A stretch of 64,000 nucleotides of DNA from Acidaminococcaceae bacterium. GTDB lineage: Bacteria > Bacillota > Negativicutes > Acidaminococcales > Acidaminococcaceae. Shown here in pieces: positions 17,892 to 26,752 of this stretch; positions within the stretch are counted from its first letter, which is position 1, and each line of letters starts with the position of its first letter. The notes under the pieces are model-generated. The model searched no databases. It saw only the letters and a program-made list of their open reading frames with translations, and was not told the origin of the DNA. The position numbers and the translations under genes were made by a program. The stretch is taken from assembly GCA_017405945.1 (NCBI GenBank), contig JAFQZL010000034.1, positions 32,462 through 96,461 of the forward strand, given 5' to 3'.

Positions 17892-18434
17892 GTGAAAAGT
17901 TTTTTAGCGGTTTACAGAAAATTCTTAATGGGACTGACCCGGGTGGTAGGCATCATTGCCGGTCTGCTGCTGTTCATTCCTGCGTTTTCTGTTGTCTATG
18001 AAGTCATTATGAGGGGCATGTTTAACAGTCCCACGGAGTGGGTAGTGGAAATTTCCACCTACTGTGTGACGATTGCGGGCTTTTTGGGCATGGCGGTAAC
18101 GTTTGTGGCCAATAAGCACATAAAAGTGGATATCTTACTTTCCCATTTAAGCAGGCGGACCAATGAGATACTGAGCGTCATCACTTCCTTCATTGGCATG
18201 GTTTTCTGCGGTGTCGTAACGGTTTATGCCATCGGTATGGTAGCCATGTCCATGGAACACGGCATGATAGCGCCCACCACGCTGCGTACCCCGTTGTGGA
18301 TCCCGCAGTCTTCTCTGCCCATCGGCTTCGGTCTGATGTTCCTGCATTTTATCCGGACGTTCCTGGAAAACCTTGTGAAGCTGGCAGACCCGGACTATGA
18401 TCCGGCCGTGGCGGCAGGGGAGGTGGCAAAATGA
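17892..18434 (+). CDS. TRAP transporter small permease (DctQ family)
   Basis: 180 residues with four membrane helices and the DctQ pattern 'RGMFNSPTEWVVEISTYCVTIAGFLG' in helix 2. It pairs with DctM in the membrane. It starts with GTG, with TAGGAG nine bases upstream, 18 bases after the binding-protein gene. The stop overlaps the DctM start (ATGA). Confidence 0.92.
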   Translation: MKSFLAVYRKFLMGLTRVVGIIAGLLLFIPAFSVVYEVIMRGMFNSPTEWVVEISTYCVTIAGFLGMAVTFVANKHIKVDILLSHLSRRTNEILSVITSFIGMVFCGVVTVYAIGMVAMSMEHGMIAPTTLRTPLWIPQSSLPIGFGLMFLHFIRTFLENLVKLADPDYDPAVAAGEVAK

Positions 18435-19708
18435 TTATTTTGTTCACCGTTATGCTGCTGGTACTTCTGGCTACCGGTCTGCCGGTAGGGTTTGCCCTGG
18501 GAACGGGTGGTCTGGTGGGAATGCTTCTCTTCATGGGAGGGGACGGCACCCTGAACCAGATCCCGTTGCTTGCCTACAAATCCCTGGATGATTTTGTACT
18601 CTGCGCTGTGCCGTTGTACGTTCTGATGAGCCAGATCCTGCTGGAAGGCAAAGTGGGCAACGACCTGTTCGAACTGGGCAACAAATGGCTGCGGCATCTG
18701 CCCGGCGGTTTAGGCGCGGCAACCATCGTGGCCTGCGGTATCTTTGCCGCTATCACCGGTTCTTCCGCGGCCTGCGCGGTTACTATCGGCGCCATTGCCA
18801 TTCCGGAGATGCTGAAACGGAATTATGAGCGGACGGTGGTGCTGGGCGCGGTTGCGGCCGGCGGTACCCTGGGCATCCTGATCCCGCCTTCCATCCCCAT
18901 GATCCTTTACGGCGCCATCACCGGCGAGTCCATCGGCCAGCTGTTTATGTCCGGTGTAGTTCCCGGCTTTATGCTGACGATTTTCTTTATCGGCGTGGTG
19001 GTGTACAAATCCCGTAACCTGCCGCTGGAACCGAAAGCGTCCTGGGCGGAACGGATGGACGCGCTGAAAAGCTCTGTCTGGGGTCTGTTGCTGCCGGTCA
19101 TTGTCGTGGGCGGCATCTACACCGGCGCCTTCACACCGACGGAAGCGGCGGCTGTGGGTACCGTGTATTCCCTTTTTATTACATTCTGCATTTACAAAAC
19201 CCTGACCCTGAAGCATTTGCCGAACATCCTGCTGGGCACGGTAAAGACGTCTTCCATGATATTCTGCATCATGATCGGCGCCACCCTGTTTGGTTTCGTG
19301 CTGACGATTCTGCAGGTGCCCCAGGCGCTGACACTGATGGTAACGCAAATGCAGTTCAGCCGCTGGATTTTCTTCATCATGATCAACTGCCTGCTGCTGT
19401 TTTTGGGCTGCATCCTGGAAACCGTTTCCATCATCTTTATTACGGTTCCCATCCTGTACCCCATCATTCTGCAGCTGGGCTTTGATCCCATCTGGTTCAA
19501 CGTAATCCTGCAGATCAACATGGAAATGGCGCTGATTACCCCGCCGGTAGGCATGAACCTCTTCGTGCTGCAGGGCGTAAGCCCCGACAGCAAGATGACC
19601 CAGATCGTGAAAGGCGTTATCCCTTATGCGGTCGTTATGGGTATTGAAATGCTGATCCTCTGCTTCGTTCCCGGACTGGCGACCTGGCTTCCCAGTGTTG
19701 TAAAATAA
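18431..19708 (+). CDS. TRAP transporter large permease (DctM family)
   Basis: 425 residues, about 12 membrane helices, with DctM landmarks 'ITGSSAACAVTIGAIAIPEM', 'GGTLGILIPPSIPMILYG' and 'PPVGMNLFVLQGV'. It is the sodium-coupled transport subunit of the system. It is the last gene of the T-box-controlled dctPQM operon. Confidence 0.95.
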   Translation: MIILFTVMLLVLLATGLPVGFALGTGGLVGMLLFMGGDGTLNQIPLLAYKSLDDFVLCAVPLYVLMSQILLEGKVGNDLFELGNKWLRHLPGGLGAATIVACGIFAAITGSSAACAVTIGAIAIPEMLKRNYERTVVLGAVAAGGTLGILIPPSIPMILYGAITGESIGQLFMSGVVPGFMLTIFFIGVVVYKSRNLPLEPKASWAERMDALKSSVWGLLLPVIVVGGIYTGAFTPTEAAAVGTVYSLFITFCIYKTLTLKHLPNILLGTVKTSSMIFCIMIGATLFGFVLTILQVPQALTLMVTQMQFSRWIFFIMINCLLLFLGCILETVSIIFITVPILYPIILQLGFDPIWFNVILQINMEMALITPPVGMNLFVLQGVSPDSKMTQIVKGVIPYAVVMGIEMLILCFVPGLATWLPSVVK

Positions 19709-19781
19709 GGTATTGTGAAAATCTGACAGTATTGTACTGTGAAAAATCCGGCCTGACGGCGTACGATTCAAAGGTTTGCTG

Positions 19782-19810
19782 TTGACACCGAAAAACAAAA
19801 CGAATATAAT
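19782..19810 (+). promoter_or_regulatory. Consensus promoter upstream of typA
   Basis: TTGACA (19782-19787), exactly 17 bases, then TATAAT (19805-19810): a perfect sigma-70 consensus. A terminator-like hairpin begins 13 bases after the -10 box. Confidence 0.88.
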
Positions 19811-19822
19811 AGTAAAGTCATA

Positions 19823-19857
19823 GATGAGGATGCTCTGATAAGCATCCTCATTCTTTT
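19823..19857 (+). terminator. Promoter-proximal hairpin in the typA leader
   Basis: The stem GATGAGGATGC/GCATCCTCATT (19823-19833 with 19842-19852) has an 8-base loop and is followed by TTCTTTT. It could terminate the dctPQM message, attenuate typA, or cap the 5' end of the typA mRNA. The start point predicted from the promoter lies about six bases before it. Confidence 0.7.
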
Positions 19858-19950
19858 GGGTAAAACTGTTATTCAGGTTGTTTTCCGGCGGACCAGGCCG
19901 GTATATTCCGTTTATATCAGACTGAGGGATTGCAGAGGAGATTTTTAACT

Positions 19951-21786
19951 ATGATCAGAAACGATATCCGGAACATTGCCATCATCGCCCATGTCGATCA
20001 CGGCAAAACCACGTTAGTAGACGCAATGCTGAAACAGAGCCATATTTTCCGCGAAAACGAGAAAGTGGCGGAACGCGTGATGGATTCCAACGATCTGGAA
20101 CGGGAACGCGGCATTACGATCTTGTCCAAAAACACTTCCGTTATGCATAAGGGAACAAAGATCAATATTCTGGACACGCCGGGTCATGCGGACTTCGGCG
20201 GGGAAGTGGAGCGGGTGCTCACCATGGTAGACGGGGTGCTGCTGCTGGTAGATGCCTACGAGGGCCCCATGCCCCAGACGAAATATGTTCTGCGCAAGGC
20301 GCTGGAAAAACATCTGAAACCCATTGTTGTCATCAACAAGATCGACCGGCCGGACCAGCGCGCCACGGAAGTGGTGGACGAAGTCCTGGATCTGTTCATC
20401 GAACTGGAAGCCGATGACGAACAGCTGGAGTTCCCGGTGGTATACACGTCTGCCCGCTCCGGTTTTGCCAAACTGTCCATGGATGACGAAAGCGATAATC
20501 TGGAACCCCTTTTCCAGGTTATTCTGGATACCATTCCCGCGCCGGATGTGGAAGCGGACCAGCCGCTGCAGATGCTGGCCAATACCCTGGACTATGATTC
20601 CTATGTGGGCCGCATCGTGGTAGGCCGCATTGTGCGGGGAACAATTAAAAACGGGCAGCAGATCGCGCTGATGCATGAAGAGAAGGTTTCCATTGAAAGA
20701 ATCGGCCGCCTTTACACATATCAGGGGCTGAAACGCGTGGAGACAGCGGAGGTACAGGCCGGCGATATCGTAGCGCTGATCGGCCTGAGCAACGTGGAAA
20801 TCGGGGATACCATTGCAGATCCGGAACAGCCGGAAGCGCTGGCCGGCATCAAAATCGACGAGCCCACCCTGTCTATGGAATTCCTGGTTAACGACAGCCC
20901 CTTTGCAGGCAAAGAAGGCGAGTATGTAACCAGCCGCCATCTCAGGGACCGCCTGATGAAAGAAATCCAGACCAATGTGGCCATGCGGGTGGAAGAAACG
21001 GACAATACCGATACATTTATCGTAAAGGGCCGGGGCGAACTGCATCTGTCCATTTTGATTGAAACTATGCGCCGGGAAGGGTTTGAACTGCAGGTTGGCA
21101 AGCCCAAGGTCATCCTTCGCAAAGATAAAGACGGGCATACCATGGAACCCATGGAAGCGCTGACCATTGACGTGCCCCAGGATTTTATGGGCGTTGTGAT
21201 GGAAAATCTGGGAACCCGCAAAGCGGAGCTGGTGAACATGCACGAGATGGCCGGTTACATGCGGCTGGAGTTTAAAATTCCCGCCAGAGGCCTGATCGGG
21301 TTCCGTAACCAGTTCCTGACCGATACCAAAGGCAACGGTGTTATGAACCATGTGTATGCCGGATATGATTACTACAAAGGACCTATCCCGGGCCGCACCC
21401 GCGGCAGCCTGGTGGCTTTTGAAAACGGTGAAACCTGTGCTTACGGCATCGGCAACTGCCAGGAACGGGGCACTATGTACATCATACCCGGACAGAATGT
21501 GTACCAGGGGGAAGTAATCGGCGAAAACTCCCGTGAAGACGATATGGACGTCAATCCCTGCAAGAAGAAACACGTTTCCAATATGCGCGCTTCCGGCAGC
21601 GACGACGCGATCCGCCTGATCCCCCCGATTTTTTTCTCGCTGGAACAGGCGCTGGAACATATCAAAGACGATGAACTGGTAGAAGTTACACCGAAAAATA
21701 TCCGTATGCGGAAACGGATACTGGACCGGGTAGAGCGCAGCCGTATCCGCGGCCGCGCCAAAAATGCAGCTGCTGCCGATAAATAA
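19951..21786 (+). CDS. typA: Translational GTPase TypA/BipA
   Basis: 611 residues, the usual size. G1 is 'AHVDHGKT' (13-20), G3 is 'DTPGHADFGGEV' and G4 is 'NKIDRP'; EF-G-like domains III and V and the BipA-specific C-terminal domain follow ('RGLIGFRNQFLTDTKGNG'). It binds the ribosome and assists assembly or stress adaptation. ATG 19951 follows AGAGGAGA. The leader contains the promoter and hairpin described separately. Confidence 0.97.
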   Translation: MIRNDIRNIAIIAHVDHGKTTLVDAMLKQSHIFRENEKVAERVMDSNDLERERGITILSKNTSVMHKGTKINILDTPGHADFGGEVERVLTMVDGVLLLVDAYEGPMPQTKYVLRKALEKHLKPIVVINKIDRPDQRATEVVDEVLDLFIELEADDEQLEFPVVYTSARSGFAKLSMDDESDNLEPLFQVILDTIPAPDVEADQPLQMLANTLDYDSYVGRIVVGRIVRGTIKNGQQIALMHEEKVSIERIGRLYTYQGLKRVETAEVQAGDIVALIGLSNVEIGDTIADPEQPEALAGIKIDEPTLSMEFLVNDSPFAGKEGEYVTSRHLRDRLMKEIQTNVAMRVEETDNTDTFIVKGRGELHLSILIETMRREGFELQVGKPKVILRKDKDGHTMEPMEALTIDVPQDFMGVVMENLGTRKAELVNMHEMAGYMRLEFKIPARGLIGFRNQFLTDTKGNGVMNHVYAGYDYYKGPIPGRTRGSLVAFENGETCAYGIGNCQERGTMYIIPGQNVYQGEVIGENSREDDMDVNPCKKKHVSNMRASGSDDAIRLIPPIFFSLEQALEHIKDDELVEVTPKNIRMRKRILDRVERSRIRGRAKNAAAADK

Positions 21787-21993
21787 GGCGGCAGTACGTC
21801 CTGCTTTTTGCAAAGATGCAGTGTTCAGACCCGTAAAATCTGTGTTTTATGCAAAAAAACTGAAAAAAACCTGTTTTTTCGGCACTTTTTTATGAAAACA
21901 TGTTGTGTTTTTTTTTGAATCTGCTACAATATATAGGTATAGAGAAGTTTTTTGACCGTTCATTAAATCAGATGGGATGGAGGCTTTCGCATT

Positions 21994-22347
21994 ATGGATT
22001 TTAAGAATTCCGCTATGAAACTGTTCAGTAATGAAGAACCTGCCGATACATATGCAGGTCCGTATGTTGTGCGGCCCGGACAGCTGGATATCCTGGTGCG
22101 TACCCCTCATACCTATGAAGACGCAGTTTCCTATGCGGACAGGCTGATAGAAGGCTGCGCCGTCATGCTGGATTTTTCGGAAGTTGACAAAGAGACGCGT
22201 AACCGTATTTTTGATTATATGTGCGGCGTAAGCTATATTGTAAACGCCAGCATCTCCAAGGTCAGCGACAGCATCATGATGTATGCGCCGGCCCGGGTGG
22301 ATGTAGAGAAACAGGCTGCAAAGAAAACTTCCTGGCTGGGAAGGTAA
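21994..22347 (+). CDS. sepF: Cell division protein SepF
   Basis: 117 residues with the SepF core 'LDILVRTPHTYEDAVSYADRLIEGCAVMLDFSEVDKETRNRIFDYM.G'. An N-terminal linker replaces part of the usual membrane-binding helix. SepF ties FtsZ to the membrane in Firmicutes and Actinobacteria, which supports the Firmicute assignment. It is not in the common ylm cluster; it sits alone behind a TACAAT-type promoter (21925-21930) and ahead of a terminator. The 207-base gap before it is AT-rich with A and T runs. Confidence 0.93.
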   Translation: MDFKNSAMKLFSNEEPADTYAGPYVVRPGQLDILVRTPHTYEDAVSYADRLIEGCAVMLDFSEVDKETRNRIFDYMCGVSYIVNASISKVSDSIMMYAPARVDVEKQAAKKTSWLGR

Positions 22348-22358
22348 ATTAAAAAACA

Positions 22359-22387
22359 AACGGCTGTCTTTATGGCAGCCGTTTTTT
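22359..22387 (+). terminator. Terminator of sepF
   Basis: The stem AACGGCTG / CAGCCGTT, with loop TCTTTATGG, ends in six T. Confidence 0.9.
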
Positions 22388-22412
22388 ACGATAATACTCG
22401 GGAGGTAACATT

Positions 22413-23660
22413 ATGGCCCAAAAAGTTATCCAGGTTGAAGAGCGCGTGCCGTTGCTGATGAATATTCCGCTGAGCCTGCAGCATTTATTTGCCATGTTCG
22501 GCGCTACGGTTCTGGTGCCGTTTCTGTTCAAATTAAATCCTAACACCTGCCTCTTCATGAACGGCGTGGGAACGTTGCTGTATATCTTTCTGACGAAAGG
22601 AAAGATTCCTTCCTATCTGGGATCCAGCTTTGCCTTCATTTCCCCGGTTCTTCTGATCATGGCGACGCATCCCTATTCGGACGCGCAGTCCGGTTTTATC
22701 GTATTCGGCCTGTTGTTCGTCCTGTTCTCATTTATTGTTAAAATGATGGGAACAAAATGGATCGACTTCATTTTCCCGCCGGCTGCTATGGGTGCCATTG
22801 TTTCAATCATCGGCCTTGAACTGGCGCCGACCGCCGCTTCCATGGCAGGGCTTGTGGGGGATAAAATTGAAATGAACAACGTAATGGTCTCTGTATTTAC
22901 CCTGCTGGTCACCGTCATCGGGTCCGTTGCGTTCAAAGGCTTCATGGCCATCATCCCGATCCTGTTCGGGGTTGTTTGCGGTTATGCACTTGCCTTTTCC
23001 CTGGGCATGGTGGACCTGACTCCTGTTATCAACGCGCCCTGGTTCGCAGTTCCCCAGTTTTCCACACCGACCTTTAATATGGATGCCATTGCGATTATTG
23101 CGCCGGCGGCGCTGGTCGTGCTGACCGAACACATCGGTCATCTGATGGTTACCGGTAATATTGTGGGCCGCGATCTGATGAAAGAACCCGGTCTGGACCG
23201 TTCCCTGTTTGCGGACGGCTGCTCCAATATTTTGTCCGGTCTGTGCGGCGCGACCCCGAATACGACCTATGGTGAGAACATCGGCGTCATGGCAATCACC
23301 AAGGTCTACAGCGTCTGGGTTATCGGCGGCGCGGCGGTATTTGCCATCCTGTTATCTTTTATCGGTAAACTGAGCCAGCTGATCCACGGGATCCCGTCTC
23401 CGGTCATGGGGGGCGTCTGCATGCTGCTGTTCGGCGTTATTGCCGCGTCCGGGTTCCGGCTTCTGGTAGAGCAGCAGGTGGATTACAGCAAATCCCGCAA
23501 CCTGACCATGACGGCCGTGGTTATGATCGTCGGTCTCTCCGGGGCCAAACTGACCTTTGGCACCATCACGGTACAGGGCATGGTGCTGGCCACGCTGGTA
23601 GCTATCCTGTTAAGCCTGCTGTTCCATCTGTTTGAACATCTGGGGCTGATGGAAGAATAG
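22413..23660 (+). CDS. Uracil/xanthine permease (NCS2, UraA-like)
   Basis: 415 residues with the 14-helix NCS2 pattern. 'PLSLQHLFAMFGATVLVPF' is the family start; 'TEHIGHL' and 'GLCGATPNTTYGENIGVMA' are the substrate-site motifs of uracil permeases. It imports uracil with protons. GGGAGGT precedes the ATG. No riboswitch fits between the sepF terminator and this start (25 bases). Confidence 0.9.
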   Translation: MAQKVIQVEERVPLLMNIPLSLQHLFAMFGATVLVPFLFKLNPNTCLFMNGVGTLLYIFLTKGKIPSYLGSSFAFISPVLLIMATHPYSDAQSGFIVFGLLFVLFSFIVKMMGTKWIDFIFPPAAMGAIVSIIGLELAPTAASMAGLVGDKIEMNNVMVSVFTLLVTVIGSVAFKGFMAIIPILFGVVCGYALAFSLGMVDLTPVINAPWFAVPQFSTPTFNMDAIAIIAPAALVVLTEHIGHLMVTGNIVGRDLMKEPGLDRSLFADGCSNILSGLCGATPNTTYGENIGVMAITKVYSVWVIGGAAVFAILLSFIGKLSQLIHGIPSPVMGGVCMLLFGVIAASGFRLLVEQQVDYSKSRNLTMTAVVMIVGLSGAKLTFGTITVQGMVLATLVAILLSLLFHLFEHLGLMEE

Positions 23661-23705
23661 AATATATTGACGGTTATAAGTAATGCAGCAAATTTGCAGT
23701 AAAAA

Positions 23706-23733
23706 AACCGCCGGATTTTCAGATCCGGCGGTT
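23706..23733. terminator. Bidirectional terminator between convergent genes
   Basis: The perfect stem AACCGCCGGAT/ATCCGGCGGTT lies between the permease (+) and the small minus-strand gene, with an A run on the left and a weak T-rich right side. It can serve both. Confidence 0.85.
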
Positions 23734-23771
23734 ATTATATTCCGGTAATGAAAGCTTGCGGATGGGACACA

Positions 23772-24086
23772 CTATTCAATTTCTTTCAGAGTTTGGGAAG
23801 CATCTTTTAACGCTTTCAGCAGTTCAGGAGAACCTGCAGGATTGTCCTGGCAGAGCTTTTGCAGTTCCATGAAGGTTTTGAACTCGCTTCCCCAAAGGTA
23901 GCGGCCGTCACCGTCGTAGCAGGCCAGCACCAGATTCTGTTTGGCGCGCGCCGGCGTTCTTCCGTTGTCATCGGTGACGGTAATATATACGTCGTCCGGA
24001 AAGTCCATTACGTATAGTACGGTGCCGTCTTCCTCAGGTTCTTCCAGAAAACCCGACAGGGAAAATTCTTTGGATAAATCCAGCAT
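23772..24086 (-). CDS. Hypothetical acidic 104-residue protein
   Basis: I do not recognise this protein. The start at 24086 is set by GAGGAGG about ten bases upstream; the frame extends further upstream without a good start. The protein is soluble and acidic, with 'EPEEDGTVLYVMDFPDDVYITVTDDNG' reading like beta strands and a helical C-terminal third. It has no signal peptide and no Cys pattern. It is divergent from the zinc-ribbon gene across a 175-base AT-rich gap. Confidence 0.65.
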   Translation of the reverse strand: MLDLSKEFSLSGFLEEPEEDGTVLYVMDFPDDVYITVTDDNGRTPARAKQNLVLACYDGDGRYLWGSEFKTFMELQKLCQDNPAGSPELLKALKDASQTLKEIE

Positions 24087-24261
24087 GATCAATAATCCTC
24101 CTCGTAGCGTAATAGTATGGAAGCAGCGGTTTATTTGTCTGCGCGACCGGTCATCGCGCAAACTAATTAAAGCATTGTTCCCATATGATTTTGTTTTTTT
24201 TATTTTACCATGAAACAAAAGTATTGTATAATAGATTTAATAATAAAAGGGGGGCATTTTT

Positions 24262-24477
24262 TTGAAAAACGCAGAAAGGCAGAAAAGTAATGAAATCCGG
24301 CCGGGCATGCAGGTGGAGTTTATTTGCCCGAAGTGCGGGACACATCTTGCCTGGGCCCTTCCTGATATGGAGATGAACTGTCCGAAATGCGGCAACTGGG
24401 TCACCAATGAAAACCGGAAAAAACCTAAACTGGATCTGCTGCTGCCAACGGACGATGATCAGCTGACGTTGTTTTAA
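24262..24477 (+). CDS. Small zinc-ribbon protein with C-terminal clamp-binding-like motif
   Basis: 71 residues, TTG start with AAAGGGGGG about eight bases upstream. Two CPKCG knuckles (near residues 22-26 and 40-44) form a zinc ribbon. The last five residues are QLTLF after an acidic stretch (DDD). QLxLF is the consensus by which bacterial proteins dock on the DnaN sliding clamp, and a free C-terminal position is typical. Binding to DnaN is inference. A TATAAT box at about 24227 probably drives it. Next on the same strand is the transaldolase, 103 bases away, unrelated in function. Confidence 0.75.
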   Translation: MKNAERQKSNEIRPGMQVEFICPKCGTHLAWALPDMEMNCPKCGNWVTNENRKKPKLDLLLPTDDDQLTLF

Positions 24478-24580
24478 GAAAGCGCGATCCTGTCGGATTT
24501 GCGGGTTTCTGTCAGGAGCGGCAAAATGAACCAGTGCTCCCGTAATTCAGTAAATAACAATAAAAGGAGAGGCGTGGATT

Positions 24581-25228
24581 ATGAAAATTTTTATGGATAC
24601 GGCTAACGTAGAAGAAATCAGGGAATTTGCGGATATGGGAATCGTGTACGGCGTGACTACCAACCCGTCGCTGATTGCCAAGTCCGGACGCACACAGGCG
24701 GAAGTGATTCCGGAAATCTGTGCGCTGATCCCAGGACCCGTAAGCGCCGAAGTTATCAGCCAGGACTGCGAAGGTATGGTAAAAGAAGCCAGGGAACTGG
24801 TGAAAATCGCGGATAACGTGGTTGTAAAAATCCCCTGCATCACGGAAGGACTGAAGGCTGTCAAGATTCTGGCGGCGGAAGGCATTAAAACGAATGTGAC
24901 GCTGGTGTTCAGCCTGGGCCAGGCGCTACTGGCCGCCCGGGCCGGCGCGTCCTATGTGAGCCCCTTTATCGGGCGTCTGGACGATATCGGACAGGACGGC
25001 TCAAAGCTGGTGGAAGATATGGTAAAAGTATTCCGCAACTACCAGTTCAAAACGGAAATTATTGCCGCCAGCGTGCGCAACATGGAACATGTTGACAGGA
25101 TGATGCTGGCCGGAGCGGATATAGCCACGATTCCTACAAAGGTCCTGCGTGAGCTGGTCAGACATGAGCTGACTGACAAAGGGCTGGCAAAATTTATGGA
25201 AGATTACCGGAACAGCCTGAAAAAATAA
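24581..25228 (+). CDS. fsa: Transaldolase / fructose-6-phosphate aldolase family enzyme
   Basis: 215 residues, the size of the short TalC/FsaA group. '[32 protein letters not shown]' is the family start, the Schiff-base Lys is K83 in 'VVKIPC', and '[29 protein letters not shown]' follows. It acts either as a transaldolase in pentose phosphate metabolism or as a fructose-6-phosphate aldolase; the sequence features I can read do not decide. A ribosome site AGGAGAGG lies upstream. Confidence 0.9.
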   Translation: MKIFMDTANVEEIREFADMGIVYGVTTNPSLIAKSGRTQAEVIPEICALIPGPVSAEVISQDCEGMVKEARELVKIADNVVVKIPCITEGLKAVKILAAEGIKTNVTLVFSLGQALLAARAGASYVSPFIGRLDDIGQDGSKLVEDMVKVFRNYQFKTEIIAASVRNMEHVDRMMLAGADIATIPTKVLRELVRHELTDKGLAKFMEDYRNSLKK

Positions 25229-25356
25229 ACAGGCGCGTTTTGTTACGCCCCGGAATACCGGCTGAAAACAGATTGAGTGCTTTTTGATAATTATTTATGC
25301 GGATGCACGGCAGTATCGTCCATCCGTATTTCTTTTTCCGGAGGATAGGAATAATA

Positions 25357-26577
25357 ATGAACTGGCTTTCTTTCTTCAAATTGCCGTCACGCATTGCGGC
25401 AGTGCTGGCAGGTGTCGGCATGCTGGGAGGCGTTTTTTCTCCTGCGTCCGCAGAGGCGGGGGGATACCGGAAGGTACCGGAGAAGTATGAGGACGTGGAC
25501 GTCCGGGTTCTGCAACACGGACCCACGCTGCTCTTTTCTGACAGCCCGGAGATGGTCTATGAAAACGGGATTTTATATAAGGACATTGTGGAAGGGGAAG
25601 GCAGGGTGTTCTTTCATCACGTAAACGGAACCGGAAACACCAAAAAACTCGCTGTCCTGATGCGTCCTGTTAATAAACTGACTACCATTACGTGGGGTTG
25701 CCGGGGAATCGGAGATCCGGATAAACAGTATTATATTTCCGCGCGAAAAGGCCAGACGCGATATTTTAACGAGTACAAAGAACTATGGAAGAAAGCTCAA
25801 AAAAATGAACTGAAAGAAAAACGTGACAAACGCAGGAACAGTAACATAAAGAACAAAAATCTGCCGGATTACAGTTTTTATCAAAAAGTTCCTGATTTGC
25901 CGCTGACAACGCTGGCAAAAGGGGAATACCTGGAAGTGCTGTCACAGGGGCGCAATATCCGGCACGCCGGCGCACGCCTGAAACCGGAACAGCTGCTTAC
26001 CGGCATGTTTGATTTCCATGCGAATCATCCGGTTGAAATTGTGATCATGATGTGTGATCCGGAGGAAGATGTTGCGAAATTCTCGAAGGATGGAACGGTT
26101 TTACCTATGGACGAGCATCCGCTGCGGGGAACCTACCGCAATGCGGACCTGACTTATATTATCAAAAAGCCGGTACAGATGAAATGGTATCAGGCCAGAG
26201 CCCTGTGTATGGCAGGCTCGGACGATCCGTATTTTCTGACAGGGACCGACAGGATGACCGGCGTGGAGACAATAAACCATGGTAATTACGGTGTTGTCTA
26301 TCACCTTATATACAGTGTGGCAGGCGAGCATCCCATCCGGATGGGAATCAATCCCTGGGGCGGGGAGTTTTACGGTGCAGGACTCATGCTTTCGGAGGAA
26401 AAAACAGAGGTTATAAGCATTCCCGGCAAAAAGATGTTTTTTGGCAAAGGGGATGAGGTTGATGACGTTTTTCTCCATTCGCCGAACCATAAAAGGAAAG
26501 ATGCGGAGTTTATCTGGTCGCCGCCGGGCGCATCCAATCTTCCGATCCGCGTATTCTGGACTGTGAACAAGCTTTAA
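25357..26577 (+). CDS. Hypothetical secreted protein
   Basis: 406 residues from ATG 25357 (GGAGGATAGGA upstream). Residues 1-32 are a signal peptide ending ASAEA. I do not recognise the mature protein. It is rich in Tyr, Gly and Lys, with a basic Lys-rich stretch near residues 145-165 ('KKAQKNELKEKRDKRRN') and beta-type segments toward the end. No membrane helix or anchor follows the signal, so it is probably periplasmic. It stands alone between fsa and the perR-like gene. Confidence 0.7.
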   Translation: MNWLSFFKLPSRIAAVLAGVGMLGGVFSPASAEAGGYRKVPEKYEDVDVRVLQHGPTLLFSDSPEMVYENGILYKDIVEGEGRVFFHHVNGTGNTKKLAVLMRPVNKLTTITWGCRGIGDPDKQYYISARKGQTRYFNEYKELWKKAQKNELKEKRDKRRNSNIKNKNLPDYSFYQKVPDLPLTTLAKGEYLEVLSQGRNIRHAGARLKPEQLLTGMFDFHANHPVEIVIMMCDPEEDVAKFSKDGTVLPMDEHPLRGTYRNADLTYIIKKPVQMKWYQARALCMAGSDDPYFLTGTDRMTGVETINHGNYGVVYHLIYSVAGEHPIRMGINPWGGEFYGAGLMLSEEKTEVISIPGKKMFFGKGDEVDDVFLHSPNHKRKDAEFIWSPPGASNLPIRVFWTVNKL

Positions 26578-26623
26578 AATAGTAAAAAATCTTAATTGTT
26601 TTTTCTTCGAAATGAGAACAGCC

Positions 26624-26651
26624 TTTACAAAACAAAAAAATATGGTAAAAT
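26624..26651 (+). promoter_or_regulatory. Promoter of the PerR-like gene
   Basis: TTTACA (26624-26629), a 16-base spacer and TAAAAT (26646-26651) lie about 100 bases before the gene. The leader between is AT-rich and may hold an autoregulatory site; no clear palindrome was fixed. Confidence 0.55.
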
Positions 26652-26752
26652 CATATTTAGAAAGAAAAAATTAAACGATTAATACACTATATTTTTTTAT
26701 GTTTTGTAAAAATAAGCCTTTTTAGTAACAAGTATTGATTGGAGGTATGGCT

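Noticed and set aside
18710..19798. 362-residue frame opposite dctM
   Set aside because: His/Gln/Asp-rich translation typical of the reverse of a membrane protein gene.
20014..21813. 599-residue open frame opposite typA
   Set aside because: Long antisense frames arise in GC-rich conserved genes; the translation has no recognisable domain and typA is certain.
22388..22412. Pyrimidine or purine riboswitch before the uracil permease
   Set aside because: Only 25 bases separate the sepF terminator and the start codon, too short for any known aptamer.
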